A DNA stretch of 64,000 bases, from positions 310,001 to 374,000 of the forward strand of contig NZ_JADQDC010000002.1 of assembly GCF_015694345.1 (NCBI RefSeq), in the 5' to 3' direction. Source of the stretch: Novosphingobium jiangmenense (GTDB lineage Bacteria > Pseudomonadota > Alphaproteobacteria > Sphingomonadales > Sphingomonadaceae). Below, piece after piece: positions 19,091 through 27,811 of the stretch (position 1 is its first letter; each line of letters opens with the position of its first letter). Below the pieces are notes generated by a model. It made no database searches. It saw only the letters and a list, made by a program, of their open reading frames with translations, and was not told the origin of the DNA. A program made the translations under genes and the position numbers.

Positions 19091-20191
19091 ATGGGTTTTC
19101 GTTGCGGGATCGTCGGCCTTCCCAATGTCGGCAAGTCGACGCTGTTCAACGCGCTGACCGAGACGCAGGCGGCGCAGGCGGCGAACTATCCGTTCTGCAC
19201 GATCGAGCCGAACGTCGGCAATGTCGGCGTACCTGACCCGCGGTTGGACAAGCTGGCGGCGATTGCCGGAAGCCAGAAGATCATCCCGACGCAGCTTGGC
19301 TTCGTGGACATCGCAGGGCTTGTCCGTGGTGCGTCCAAGGGCGAAGGCCTTGGCAACCAGTTCCTCGGCAACATCCGTGAAGTGGACGCGATCGTTCACG
19401 TGCTGCGCTGCTTCGAGAATGATGACATCCAGCACGTCGACAACAAGGTCGATCCGATTTCCGACGCCGAGACGGTCGAGACCGAACTGATGCTCTCGGA
19501 CCTCGAAAGCCTTGAGAAGCGCGTTCCTGCCGCCGAAAAGAAGGCCAAGGCCGGCGACAAGGAATCGAAGATCATCGCCTCCGTGCTTGGGCAGGCGCTC
19601 GAACTGCTGCGCGAAGGCAAGCCCGCGCGTCTGACACAGCCCAAGGACGACGAGGAAGCGCGCGTGTTCCGCCAAGCGCAGCTGCTGACCGCCAAGCCGG
19701 TCCTCTATGTCTGCAACGTAGAGGAAGAGAGCGCAGCGAACGGCAATGCGTTTTCAGCCCGCGTATTCGAGAAGGCCAAGGCAGAGGGCGCCAATGCGGT
19801 GATCGTCTCGGCCGCCATCGAGTCCGAACTTGTGGGAATGGATCCCGAAGAGCGCTCGGTCTTCCTCGAGGAAATGGGTCTGCACGAGACCGGCCTCGCC
19901 CGCGTGATCCGCGCGGGATACGAACTGCTCCACCTGATCACCTTCTTCACCGTCGGCCCCAAGGAAGCGCGCGCGTGGACGGTGCATCTGGGGGCGAAGG
20001 CGCCCGAAGCGGCAGGTGAAATCCACTCCGACATGCAGCGCGGCTTCATCCGCGCCGAGACCATCGCCTATGACGACTTCGTCAGCCTCGGCGGCGAAAG
20101 CGCGGCGCGCGATGCGGGCAAGCTGCGGCAGGAAGGCAAGGAATACGTGGTGAAGGACGGCGACGTCCTGCACTTCAAGTTCAACGTCTGA
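19091..20191 (+). CDS. ychF: Redox-regulated ATPase/GTPase YchF
   Basis: 366 aa from the ATG at 19091 (MGFRCGIVGLPNVGKST), exactly the usual length; AAGGAG lies 8 bp upstream. Obg-related P-loop protein with G1 GLPNVGKSTLFNAL, switch region DIAGLVRGASKGEGLGNQFL and a C-terminal TGS domain (ARAWTVHLGAKAPEAAGEIH). YchF prefers ATP and binds ribosomes. It is the third member of the rplY-pth-ychF set, displaced here from pth. Confidence 0.96.
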   Translation: MGFRCGIVGLPNVGKSTLFNALTETQAAQAANYPFCTIEPNVGNVGVPDPRLDKLAAIAGSQKIIPTQLGFVDIAGLVRGASKGEGLGNQFLGNIREVDAIVHVLRCFENDDIQHVDNKVDPISDAETVETELMLSDLESLEKRVPAAEKKAKAGDKESKIIASVLGQALELLREGKPARLTQPKDDEEARVFRQAQLLTAKPVLYVCNVEEESAANGNAFSARVFEKAKAEGANAVIVSAAIESELVGMDPEERSVFLEEMGLHETGLARVIRAGYELLHLITFFTVGPKEARAWTVHLGAKAPEAAGEIHSDMQRGFIRAETIAYDDFVSLGGESAARDAGKLRQEGKEYVVKDGDVLHFKFNV

Positions 20192-20194
20192 TCC

Positions 20195-20590
20195 TCAGGC
20201 TTCGAAAGCGGCGATGATCGGGCATGGCCCGGCGTCGCCCCTGGCGCATTCGCGGGCTAGCTTGCGCAGCGACTGGCGGGCGGTTTCGAGGCGCGCAATC
20301 TCCTGATCGATGGCTTCAAGCCGGGTCCGCGCCATTTCGCGAGCGCGCGGACGGTCGTGCCCTGCATCCAGAGCCAGCAATTCGGCGATTTCGGAAAGGG
20401 TGAAGCCTGCGCCTTGCGCGCTGCGGACGAAACGCAAGCGGCGCAGGTCATCGGGGCCATAGTGTTTCTGGCCCTGTCGGCCGCTGCGGCTGGGCCGGGG
20501 ATCGTCAAGCAATCCCTTGCGTTGATAGAAGCGCACTGTCTCGACGCCGACGGCGGCGCCCTTGGCGAGCTCGGAAATCGTCATTGCCAT
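20195..20590 (-). CDS. MerR-family regulator with partial metal-site cysteines
   Basis: 131 aa. Winged helix-turn-helix at residues 4-70 (TISELAKGAAVGVETVRFYQRKGLL), then a dimerisation helix and a C-terminal RECARGDAGPCPII motif. The two Cys match the C-terminal pair of mercury-sensing MerR, but the third ligand, a Cys at the start of the dimerisation helix, is absent (LALDAGHDR there). So it is close to MerR yet probably not a normal Hg(II) sensor; it may respond to another metal or to thiol stress. It is divergent from a glutaredoxin-MauE gene with a mer-like operator between them. Confidence 0.88.
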   Translation of the reverse strand: MAMTISELAKGAAVGVETVRFYQRKGLLDDPRPSRSGRQGQKHYGPDDLRRLRFVRSAQGAGFTLSEIAELLALDAGHDRPRAREMARTRLEAIDQEIARLETARQSLRKLARECARGDAGPCPIIAAFEA

Positions 20591-20595
20591 GCCGC

Positions 20596-20627
20596 TTGAC
20601 TCCGTACCGTGGTACGCAGGTTATAGG
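20596..20627 (+). promoter_or_regulatory. Mer-type promoter-operator
   Basis: TTGACT (20596-20601) and TTATAG (20621-20626) are 19 bp apart, the stretched spacing used by MerR-activated promoters. The spacer holds CGTACCGTGGTACG (20604-20616 region), a GTAC-N4-GTAC dyad identical in layout to the operator of mercury-resistance operons. The expected transcription start is about 20633, almost at the ATG at 20635, giving a leaderless message. Confidence 0.8.
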
Positions 20628-20634
20628 TCCTCGC

Positions 20635-21396
20635 ATGACAAACGCACAGACCCCGAATCGAACCGCCGTGCTCTATCGCATGGTCATGCCCAAACACGTC
20701 TGCCCCTATGGCGTGAAGGTGAAGCACCTGCTGGAACGGCAAGGCTACAAGGTGGAGGACCACTGGCTGCGCACGCGCGAGGAAACCGACGCGTTCAAGG
20801 CGGCGCATGGTGTGAAGACCACGCCGCAGGTGTTCATTGATGGCAAGCGCATCGGCGGCCATGACGACACGCGCCGCTTCCTTGGCCTGAAAGTCGCCGA
20901 CCCGGATGCAGTGAGCTACGTGCCGGTGCTCGCCGTCTTTGCCATTGCCGGTGCGCTTGCCCTTGCCGTGAGTTTCACGCTGTTCGGCACGCCCTTCACG
21001 GGGCGCGCGGTCGAATGGTTCGTGGCCTTCGCGATGGCGCTGCTGGCGATGCTCAAGCTGCAGGACGTCGACCGCTTTGCGACGATGTTCCTCGGCTATG
21101 ATCTCCTGGCGCGGCGATGGGTGCCTTATGCCTACCTCTATCCGTTCGGCGAGGCGCTGGCGGGCGTGCTGATGGCAGCGCGGGCCCTGCCTTGGCTTTC
21201 CATCCCGATCGCGCTGTTCATCGGTACGATTGGTGGCGTTTCGGTGTTCTACGCCGTCTATGTCCAGAAGCGTGAACTGAAATGCGCCTGCGTCGGCGGT
21301 TCGGGCCGCGTCCCGTTGGGCTTCGTCTCCTTGACCGAGAACGTGGTCATGGTCGGCATGGCGCTGTGGATGCTGCTGATGCCCGCGATGAGTTGA
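20635..21396 (+). CDS. Glutaredoxin domain fused to MauE/DoxX-like membrane domain
   Basis: 253 aa. Residues about 11-88 form a glutaredoxin domain with the redox motif CPYG (Cys at about 23) and the cis-Pro motif TTPQVFIDGKRIGG. From about residue 100 there are four or five membrane segments of the MauE/DoxX type with a KCACVGG motif facing one side. This looks like a device that moves thiol redox equivalents to or across the membrane. It is controlled by the divergent MerR-type gene. No ribosome-binding site is visible, in keeping with a leaderless transcript. Confidence 0.87.
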   Translation: MTNAQTPNRTAVLYRMVMPKHVCPYGVKVKHLLERQGYKVEDHWLRTREETDAFKAAHGVKTTPQVFIDGKRIGGHDDTRRFLGLKVADPDAVSYVPVLAVFAIAGALALAVSFTLFGTPFTGRAVEWFVAFAMALLAMLKLQDVDRFATMFLGYDLLARRWVPYAYLYPFGEALAGVLMAARALPWLSIPIALFIGTIGGVSVFYAVYVQKRELKCACVGGSGRVPLGFVSLTENVVMVGMALWMLLMPAMS

Positions 21397-21453
21397 GGCA
21401 CCGCAAGGCTGTCGGCGCGTTCCTTGCCCGAACCGGGAAAGAGGAGCGCGCTG

Positions 21454-22257
21454 GTGGTCGACAAGTCGGAGAAGGTGGTGTGGCTGGCTCGGGTGGGCTT
21501 TGCCGTGCGCGGTCTGGTCTATTTGCTGCTGGGCTATCTTGCCCTGACCGCGCGCAAAGCTGACGTCGACGATGGCGCAGGGGATACCTTCCGCGTCTTG
21601 AATGCCATCCCCGGTGGCCCGGTGGTGCTGTATGTCGCAGCGGCGGGATTGGTCGGCTATGCGCTCTACAGGTTGTCGGCCGCGCTGTTCGATATCGAGC
21701 GCAAGGGCACCTCGTGGAAAGGGCGCGCCGCCCGTGTCGGCTATCTGGCCAGCGCCGTGGTGCATCTGGTCATGGCGTGGACGGCGACGCGCATCGCCAG
21801 CGGCGCGCGTGGGGCGGGCAAGGATTCGTCGGCGCAGATGGCCGGTGGCGTGCTCGACATTCCCTTTGGCGAGACGCTGCTGGGCGTTGTCGGCGCGGGC
21901 CTGCTCATGGCCGCGCTGCTTCAGGCGCGCAATGCGGTGACGGCAGGGTTCATGCGGCATGTCTCGTCCCGCGCGCCTGCGTTCACGTGCTGGGTGGGGC
22001 GCGCAGGACATGCCGCACGCGCCGTGGTCATGGCGCTTATCGGATGGTCCCTGCTGCGCTCGGCGTGGGTAGGGCAAAGCCGGGAAGTCGTGTCGCTGGG
22101 AAAGGCCATCAACAATCTGCGGGACATGGGCCTCGGATTCCATCTCGTCGCAGCAGGCCTGCTGCTGTTCGGAATTTTCAGCCTGATTACCGCGCGTTAT
22201 CGCATCATTCCCGATCCCGCTCCGCCCATGAAGGGCTTGCGCGCAATCCGGATTTAA
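21454..22257 (+). CDS. DUF1206 integral membrane protein
   Basis: 267 aa from a GTG at 21454 with GAGGAG 7 bp upstream; an in-frame TTG at 21424 is the less likely start. Six membrane segments in three repeats of two, each starting with an Arg-rich turn (LARVGFAVRGLVYLLLGYLAL, ARVGYLASAVVHLVMAW, GRAGHAARAVVMALIGWSLL, the first given in part). This three-fold pattern is the DUF1206 signature. Function unknown. It lies 57 bp after the glutaredoxin-MauE gene and may share its message. Confidence 0.87.
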   Translation: MVDKSEKVVWLARVGFAVRGLVYLLLGYLALTARKADVDDGAGDTFRVLNAIPGGPVVLYVAAAGLVGYALYRLSAALFDIERKGTSWKGRAARVGYLASAVVHLVMAWTATRIASGARGAGKDSSAQMAGGVLDIPFGETLLGVVGAGLLMAALLQARNAVTAGFMRHVSSRAPAFTCWVGRAGHAARAVVMALIGWSLLRSAWVGQSREVVSLGKAINNLRDMGLGFHLVAAGLLLFGIFSLITARYRIIPDPAPPMKGLRAIRI

Positions 22258-22300
22258 TCGCGCGATTGACTTTGCGTTTCGGAGCGTCGAACCTGCACCG

Positions 22301-22747
22301 ATGATGTACTTCGAAGATATCGAGCCCGGCGCGATCCAGCGGTTCGGAAGCTATGCCGTCAACCGCGAGGAAGTGATCGACTTCGCCTCGAAGTATGACC
22401 CCCAGCCTTTCCACCTTGACGACGAAGCCGCGGCCAAGACCCATTTCGGGCGGCTTTCGGCAAGCGGCTGGCACACCTGCGCGATGACCATGGCGATGCT
22501 GGTGGAGAACCTGAAGGAGCGCAAGCAGGCGGGCCTCGGTTCGCCGGGGCTGGACGAGATCCGTTGGCTCAAGCCGGTCTATCCCGGCGACACGCTCAGC
22601 GTGGAGACCGAGATCGTCGACAAGAAGCGCAGTTCATCGCGCCCGGAGATGGGCAGCTTCCGCTCGAACGTCAGGGTCTACAATCAGGACGGCGTGGTGG
22701 TGATGACGATGAAGTCGATCGGCCTGATCCGCACAAGGGACGCCTGA
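22301..22747 (+). CDS. MaoC-like (R)-specific enoyl-CoA hydratase
   Basis: 148 aa. Single hot-dog domain with the hydratase-2 motif FASKYDPQPFHLDDEAA, where the Asp and His of D-x-x-x-x-H are the catalytic pair, then GRLSASGWHTCAM. Expected reaction: hydration of trans-2-enoyl-CoA or dehydration of (R)-3-hydroxyacyl-CoA; substrate not predictable. It is convergent with the lipoprotein-mutL pair, with only 4 bp between stops. Confidence 0.9.
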   Translation: MMYFEDIEPGAIQRFGSYAVNREEVIDFASKYDPQPFHLDDEAAAKTHFGRLSASGWHTCAMTMAMLVENLKERKQAGLGSPGLDEIRWLKPVYPGDTLSVETEIVDKKRSSSRPEMGSFRSNVRVYNQDGVVVMTMKSIGLIRTRDA

Positions 22748-22751
22748 CGCT

Positions 22752-23246
22752 TCAGATCGCCTTGCACTGCACGTCGCCGGTCGCCTCGTAGACCGGACGT
22801 TCGAAGGCATCGGTCACGACCATCTTGCCCTTGAACTGCTCGGTCGTGCCGACCGGCGTGACCGGCCCGGTCGTGGTCAGCGTGACGGCATTCTCCTTGC
22901 CGGTGTAGCGCGAGAAACTGCCCTTGGGCAGCTTTGCGGAACCGGCATCGGGCGCGAGAACCTGAACGTGATCGCCGTACTTGATCACGCCACGCTTGTC
23001 CTGCGCCAGGAGCACAGCGCCGAGACCGCCACCGTCGGCAACGAAAGCGCAGCCGGTGCCGTGGAGCTTGTTGATGGTGATATCGGGGTAGAGGATTGGC
23101 TGGAGTTGCAGCGGCTTGACCGGAGGCTTGCCGTCCTGCGCGGCCTCGACGGCGGCAATCGCTTCGGCGTCGGTCGGCTCCTTTTCGGAGCAGGCGGCCA
23201 AGGCGAAGATGGACAGCGAAATCAGGGCCAGACGTCCGTGCAGCAT
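22752..23246 (-). CDS. Putative lipoprotein downstream of mutL
   Basis: 164 aa from the ATG at 23246, which overlaps the last base of the mutL stop. Signal peptide with lipobox FALAACS, then an acidic linker (EKEPTDAEAIAAVEAA) and a compact beta-rich domain with two Cys (GTGCAFVADGG near the middle and VQCKAI at the very end) that could form a disulphide. I do not recognise a functional family. The tight coupling to mutL is probably just operon packing, since a periplasmic lipoprotein has no evident role in mismatch repair. Confidence 0.82.
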   Translation of the reverse strand: MLHGRLALISLSIFALAACSEKEPTDAEAIAAVEAAQDGKPPVKPLQLQPILYPDITINKLHGTGCAFVADGGGLGAVLLAQDKRGVIKYGDHVQVLAPDAGSAKLPKGSFSRYTGKENAVTLTTTGPVTPVGTTEQFKGKMVVTDAFERPVYEATGDVQCKAI

Positions 23247-25042
23247 CACTTTCTCCCGAACAGCTTCTCGATGTCGCCGTGCGCCAGCTTGACCCACGTC
23301 GGGCGGCCATGGTTGCACTGGCCGGAGCGGGGCGTCACTTCCATTTCGCGCAGCAGGGCGTTCATTTCGGCTACCGAAAGCTGGCGGCCTGCGCGGACCG
23401 AGCCATGGCATGCCATGGTGGCGAGGACCAGGTCGAGCTTTTCGCTGAGCAGCAGCGCGTCGCCGTGGTGGGCAAGGTCATCAGCGACGTCGGCAACGAG
23501 CTTGGCCGGATCGCCCTTGGCCAGAGCAGCAGGGACGGAGCGCACGAGCATGGCGTTGGGGCCGAAGCGTTCGAGAGCGAGGCCGAACTCGGCAAGCTTG
23601 GGCGCGGCTTCCTCAAGCCGGTCGCAGGCGACTTCTTCCAGTTCCACGACCTCGGGGATCAGCAGGGCTTGCGCGGACGCGGTGCCCTGCCCTGCCCCGG
23701 CAGCGCGCAGGCGTTCGAGCACGAGACGTTCGTGGGCGGCATGCTGGTCGACAATGACCAGGCCGTCCTCTGCCTCTGCAACAATGTAGGTGTTGGATAT
23801 CTGGCCTCGGGCGATGCCGAGGGGATGACTTGTCGCGTCGACGACGGGTTCGGCAGCGACTTCGGCTCGTCCTTGCAGCGGGGCCAGGACCGACTGCTCG
23901 TAGCCGCGCCAGGCCTGTCCGGCGTCGGAAACGCGCGCCTCGGGCCGCCATGGCTGGCTGAACATGCTGCCCTGTGAGGCAGGCGGCGGCGGAGCGATGG
24001 GTTCGGCCTGCCATGCTGCCATCGCGCTGGCCGAGGGAGCTTGTGCGCTGCGCTGGTCGCCGGTCGACAGGGCGTGACGCAGCCCCGAGACGACCATGCC
24101 CCGCACCAGTGCCGGATCGCGGAAGCGGACTTCCGACTTGGCGGGATGGACATTGACGTCGACCTCGCTGGCCGGAACCTGCAGGAACAGCGCGAGCACC
24201 GCGTGGCGGTCACGCGCGAGCATGTCGGCATAGGCGCCGCGCACTGCGCCGATGAGCAGGCGGTCCTTCACCGGACGGCCGTTGACGAACAGGTACTGGT
24301 GGTCGGCCACGCCGCGGTTGTAGGTCGGCAGGCCGGCGATGCCGGTCAGGTGATAATCGCCGCGGAAGAGATCGACCTCGACCGAATTGCCGGCGAGTTC
24401 GCGGGCGACAAGCTGGGCCACGCGGGCTTCGAGGGTTTCGCCGGCCTGCACGTGCAGCGCGCGGCGGCCATCGTGTTCCAGCGTGAAGCCCAGGTCAGGC
24501 CGGGCCATCGCAAGGCGACGGACCACGTCCGATGCGGCGGCCCATTCCGAGCGCGGGCTGCGCAGGAACTTGCGGCGGGCGGGGATCTTCTCGAACAGCT
24601 GTTCGACCCGCACGCGGGTGCCCGGTGGAAGAGCGGCTGGTCCTTCGGCGACCAAAGCGCCATTGTCGACGACACGCTTCCAGCCATCGGCGCTGCCTTG
24701 TGGCCGGGATTCGATAGTGACGCGGGCGACAGACGCGATGGACGGGAGGGCTTCTCCTCGGAATCCGAGCGTTTCGACCATCTCGATCGCTTCATCGGGG
24801 AGCTTCGAGGTGGCGTGGCGTTCAAGGGCCAGTTCGATCTCGTCCGGGCGCATGCCGCAGCCGTCGTCGGAGACTTCGATCATGGCGAGGCCGCCCTCGG
24901 ACAGGCGCACGTGGATGTGGCTCGCGCCCGCGTCGATGGCGTTTTCGACGAGTTCCTTGAGCGCGCTGGCAGGGCGCTCGACCACCTCTCCGGCAGCGAT
25001 GCGGTTGATCAGGGTTTCGGGGAGGCGGCGGATGACTCGCAT
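23246..25042 (-). CDS. mutL: DNA mismatch repair protein MutL
   Basis: 598 aa. N-terminal GHKL ATPase with ELVENAIDAGASHIHV, DDGCGM and RHATSKL; a transducer domain with VNVHPAKSEVRF; a variable Pro/Ala linker near residue 340; and a C-terminal dimerisation domain. The motif DQHAAHERLVLE fits DQHA(X)2E(X)4E, the metal-binding nicking site of MutL proteins from bacteria lacking MutH, and ARSGQCNHGRP-like residues complete the site near the C-terminus. So this MutL is expected to be a latent endonuclease. Confidence 0.96.
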   Translation of the reverse strand: MRVIRRLPETLINRIAAGEVVERPASALKELVENAIDAGASHIHVRLSEGGLAMIEVSDDGCGMRPDEIELALERHATSKLPDEAIEMVETLGFRGEALPSIASVARVTIESRPQGSADGWKRVVDNGALVAEGPAALPPGTRVRVEQLFEKIPARRKFLRSPRSEWAAASDVVRRLAMARPDLGFTLEHDGRRALHVQAGETLEARVAQLVARELAGNSVEVDLFRGDYHLTGIAGLPTYNRGVADHQYLFVNGRPVKDRLLIGAVRGAYADMLARDRHAVLALFLQVPASEVDVNVHPAKSEVRFRDPALVRGMVVSGLRHALSTGDQRSAQAPSASAMAAWQAEPIAPPPPASQGSMFSQPWRPEARVSDAGQAWRGYEQSVLAPLQGRAEVAAEPVVDATSHPLGIARGQISNTYIVAEAEDGLVIVDQHAAHERLVLERLRAAGAGQGTASAQALLIPEVVELEEVACDRLEEAAPKLAEFGLALERFGPNAMLVRSVPAALAKGDPAKLVADVADDLAHHGDALLLSEKLDLVLATMACHGSVRAGRQLSVAEMNALLREMEVTPRSGQCNHGRPTWVKLAHGDIEKLFGRK

Positions 25043-25230
25043 GGTCTGATCGAGCCTAGCGCCGAAGCCGATTTATTTCGAGACAAGCGGTGAAGTTATC
25101 CGTCCAAACCCGCACAAACCCATGGGCTTTGCGCGAATCGCCTGCTAGGAAGCCGCCTTCCCGGGCGCACTTTCTGGAGGGGTCTGGCGCTAGCCCGTGC
25201 GCCAAACCGCAGATTATCACGGATTCTTAG

Positions 25231-26277
<1,047 letters not shown>

Positions 26278-26352
26278 CGATTTTCGGGTATCGCAAGCAT
26301 ACGGGTTGCATCGCGGCGCATGTCTGAGCGCCGGATTGAAGGGGTTTGACGG

Positions 26353-27258
26353 ATGGCGCGGTCGCAGGACCGGCGCCCGGGCTATTCGCGCAGGGCGCAG
26401 TACGGCATATTCACCGGCTACGTTGTCGCCATTCTTGGCGTCGTGGCCGGAGTTGCCGTGCTCGTGACCTCGCTGGTCAATCCGGATGCCTTTTCATTCG
26501 CCCGCAGCGCCGCTGCCGAAGCGGCTCGCCCGCTGGGCGAAGCCGGCGCCGAGAGCCGGTCCACCGGACAGGGCGTGTTCGCTGCGATCGGTGCCTACTT
26601 CAACGCCGGACGGCAGAACGCCGAACTCCGCCGGGAAGTGGAAGCTGCGCGCGCCAATGCGATCTCGATGCAATCGCTTCGCGACGAGAACCGTCGGCTC
26701 AAGGCGCTGCTCGGCATTGTCGAACCGCAGCGCCAGCCTGTCGCCACCGTGCGTCTGATCGGCTCGACCGCTTCCAGCACGCGGCGCTTTGCCATCATCG
26801 ATGCCGGGACATCGAGCGGCGTGCGTCCCGGCCAGCCAGTCCGCGCCGCGTCAGGACTGATCGGCCGCGTGATCGAGGCGGGTCCGGGGACGGCACGCGT
26901 TCTGCTGGTGACGGACCCTGACAACGTCGTTCCGGTAAAGCGCGCGCGCGACGGGCTGACCGCGTTTGTGCAAGGAGCATCGAACGGCAGGATCGACATC
27001 CGCCTGATCAACCAGGGCGTAAATCCCGTGAAGCAGGGCGATGTCTTCGTCACCTCCGGTTCGGGCGGTCTCTATCCCCCCGGCATACCGGTTGCGGTGG
27101 CAACCGAGCCCCACCGTGACGGCGCAACCGGACATCTCGCTGCCGATCCCGCGGACAACGAATTCGTGATCGTGGAACCGGCCTACAGCGGTGAAGCCCG
27201 CGCGCTTATCGAGCAGATCGAGAAGGACGGCGCGAAGAATGCCGCAGGCGAGCCCTGA
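26353..27258 (+). CDS. mreC: Rod shape-determining protein MreC
   Basis: 301 aa. Short basic cytoplasmic tail, one membrane helix (YVVAILGVVAGVAVLVTSLV), a coiled-coil (NAELRREVEAARANAISMQSLRDEN in part) and two beta-barrel domains containing VIDAGTSSGVRPGQPV-like sequence. MreC sits in the periplasm, bridging MreB/MreD and PBP2. Its last base overlaps the mreD start. Confidence 0.95.
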   Translation: MARSQDRRPGYSRRAQYGIFTGYVVAILGVVAGVAVLVTSLVNPDAFSFARSAAAEAARPLGEAGAESRSTGQGVFAAIGAYFNAGRQNAELRREVEAARANAISMQSLRDENRRLKALLGIVEPQRQPVATVRLIGSTASSTRRFAIIDAGTSSGVRPGQPVRAASGLIGRVIEAGPGTARVLLVTDPDNVVPVKRARDGLTAFVQGASNGRIDIRLINQGVNPVKQGDVFVTSGSGGLYPPGIPVAVATEPHRDGATGHLAADPADNEFVIVEPAYSGEARALIEQIEKDGAKNAAGEP

Positions 27259-27809
27259 TGCTCGGCCCACTGCGGGGCACGCCTGAGGAAATCGCGCGCA
27301 AGCGGATCAACCGCGAACCGTGGCCGGTGCTGGCAACCGGGTTGCCGTGGGCCACGATCATGCTTGCTTCCATGGCCAGTTTCTCGCCGGTGATCTCCTC
27401 GGCCCCGGTCATGCCTCCCCTCGCCTACATGATGCTGCTTGCCTGGCGCATGATGCGGCCAGGAATGCTGCCCTTGTGGGTCGGGCTGCCGCTCGGCTTC
27501 TTCGACGACCTCTATTCCGGTATGCCGTTCGGATCGGGAATTGTGCTGTGGTCGGCGACGATGCTGGCGATGGAAGTCGTTGACGAGCGGTTTCTGTGGC
27601 GTGGGTTTGCCCAGGACTGGCTTGCGGCGAGTGCGCTGATTACAGCGTACCTGTTCCTGAGTTCGGTTCTGGCAGGAATTGCCACAGGCTATCCCTTGCC
27701 CATCGTGATCGTGCCGCAATTGCTGATGTCGCTGGTCCTCTATCCGGTGGTGACGCGTCTGGTAGCGCTGCTGGACCGTGTCCGTCTGCTGCCGCTGAAA
27801 AGGATCTGA
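27258..27809 (+). CDS. mreD: Rod shape-determining protein MreD
   Basis: 183 aa. Five hydrophobic segments and a conserved PLWVGLPLGFFDDLYSGMPFGSG stretch, matching the sphingomonad MreD type (DLYSG motif). Integral inner-membrane partner of MreC. It starts in the mreC stop codon and ends 2 bp before mrdA. Confidence 0.92.
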   Translation: MLGPLRGTPEEIARKRINREPWPVLATGLPWATIMLASMASFSPVISSAPVMPPLAYMMLLAWRMMRPGMLPLWVGLPLGFFDDLYSGMPFGSGIVLWSATMLAMEVVDERFLWRGFAQDWLAASALITAYLFLSSVLAGIATGYPLPIVIVPQLLMSLVLYPVVTRLVALLDRVRLLPLKRI

Positions 27810-27811
27810 CG

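Noticed and set aside
20581-22143. 520-codon minus-strand frame over the glutaredoxin-MauE and DUF1206 genes
   Set aside because: Antisense shadow with low-complexity His/Arg/Gln composition; both plus-strand genes are recognisable families.
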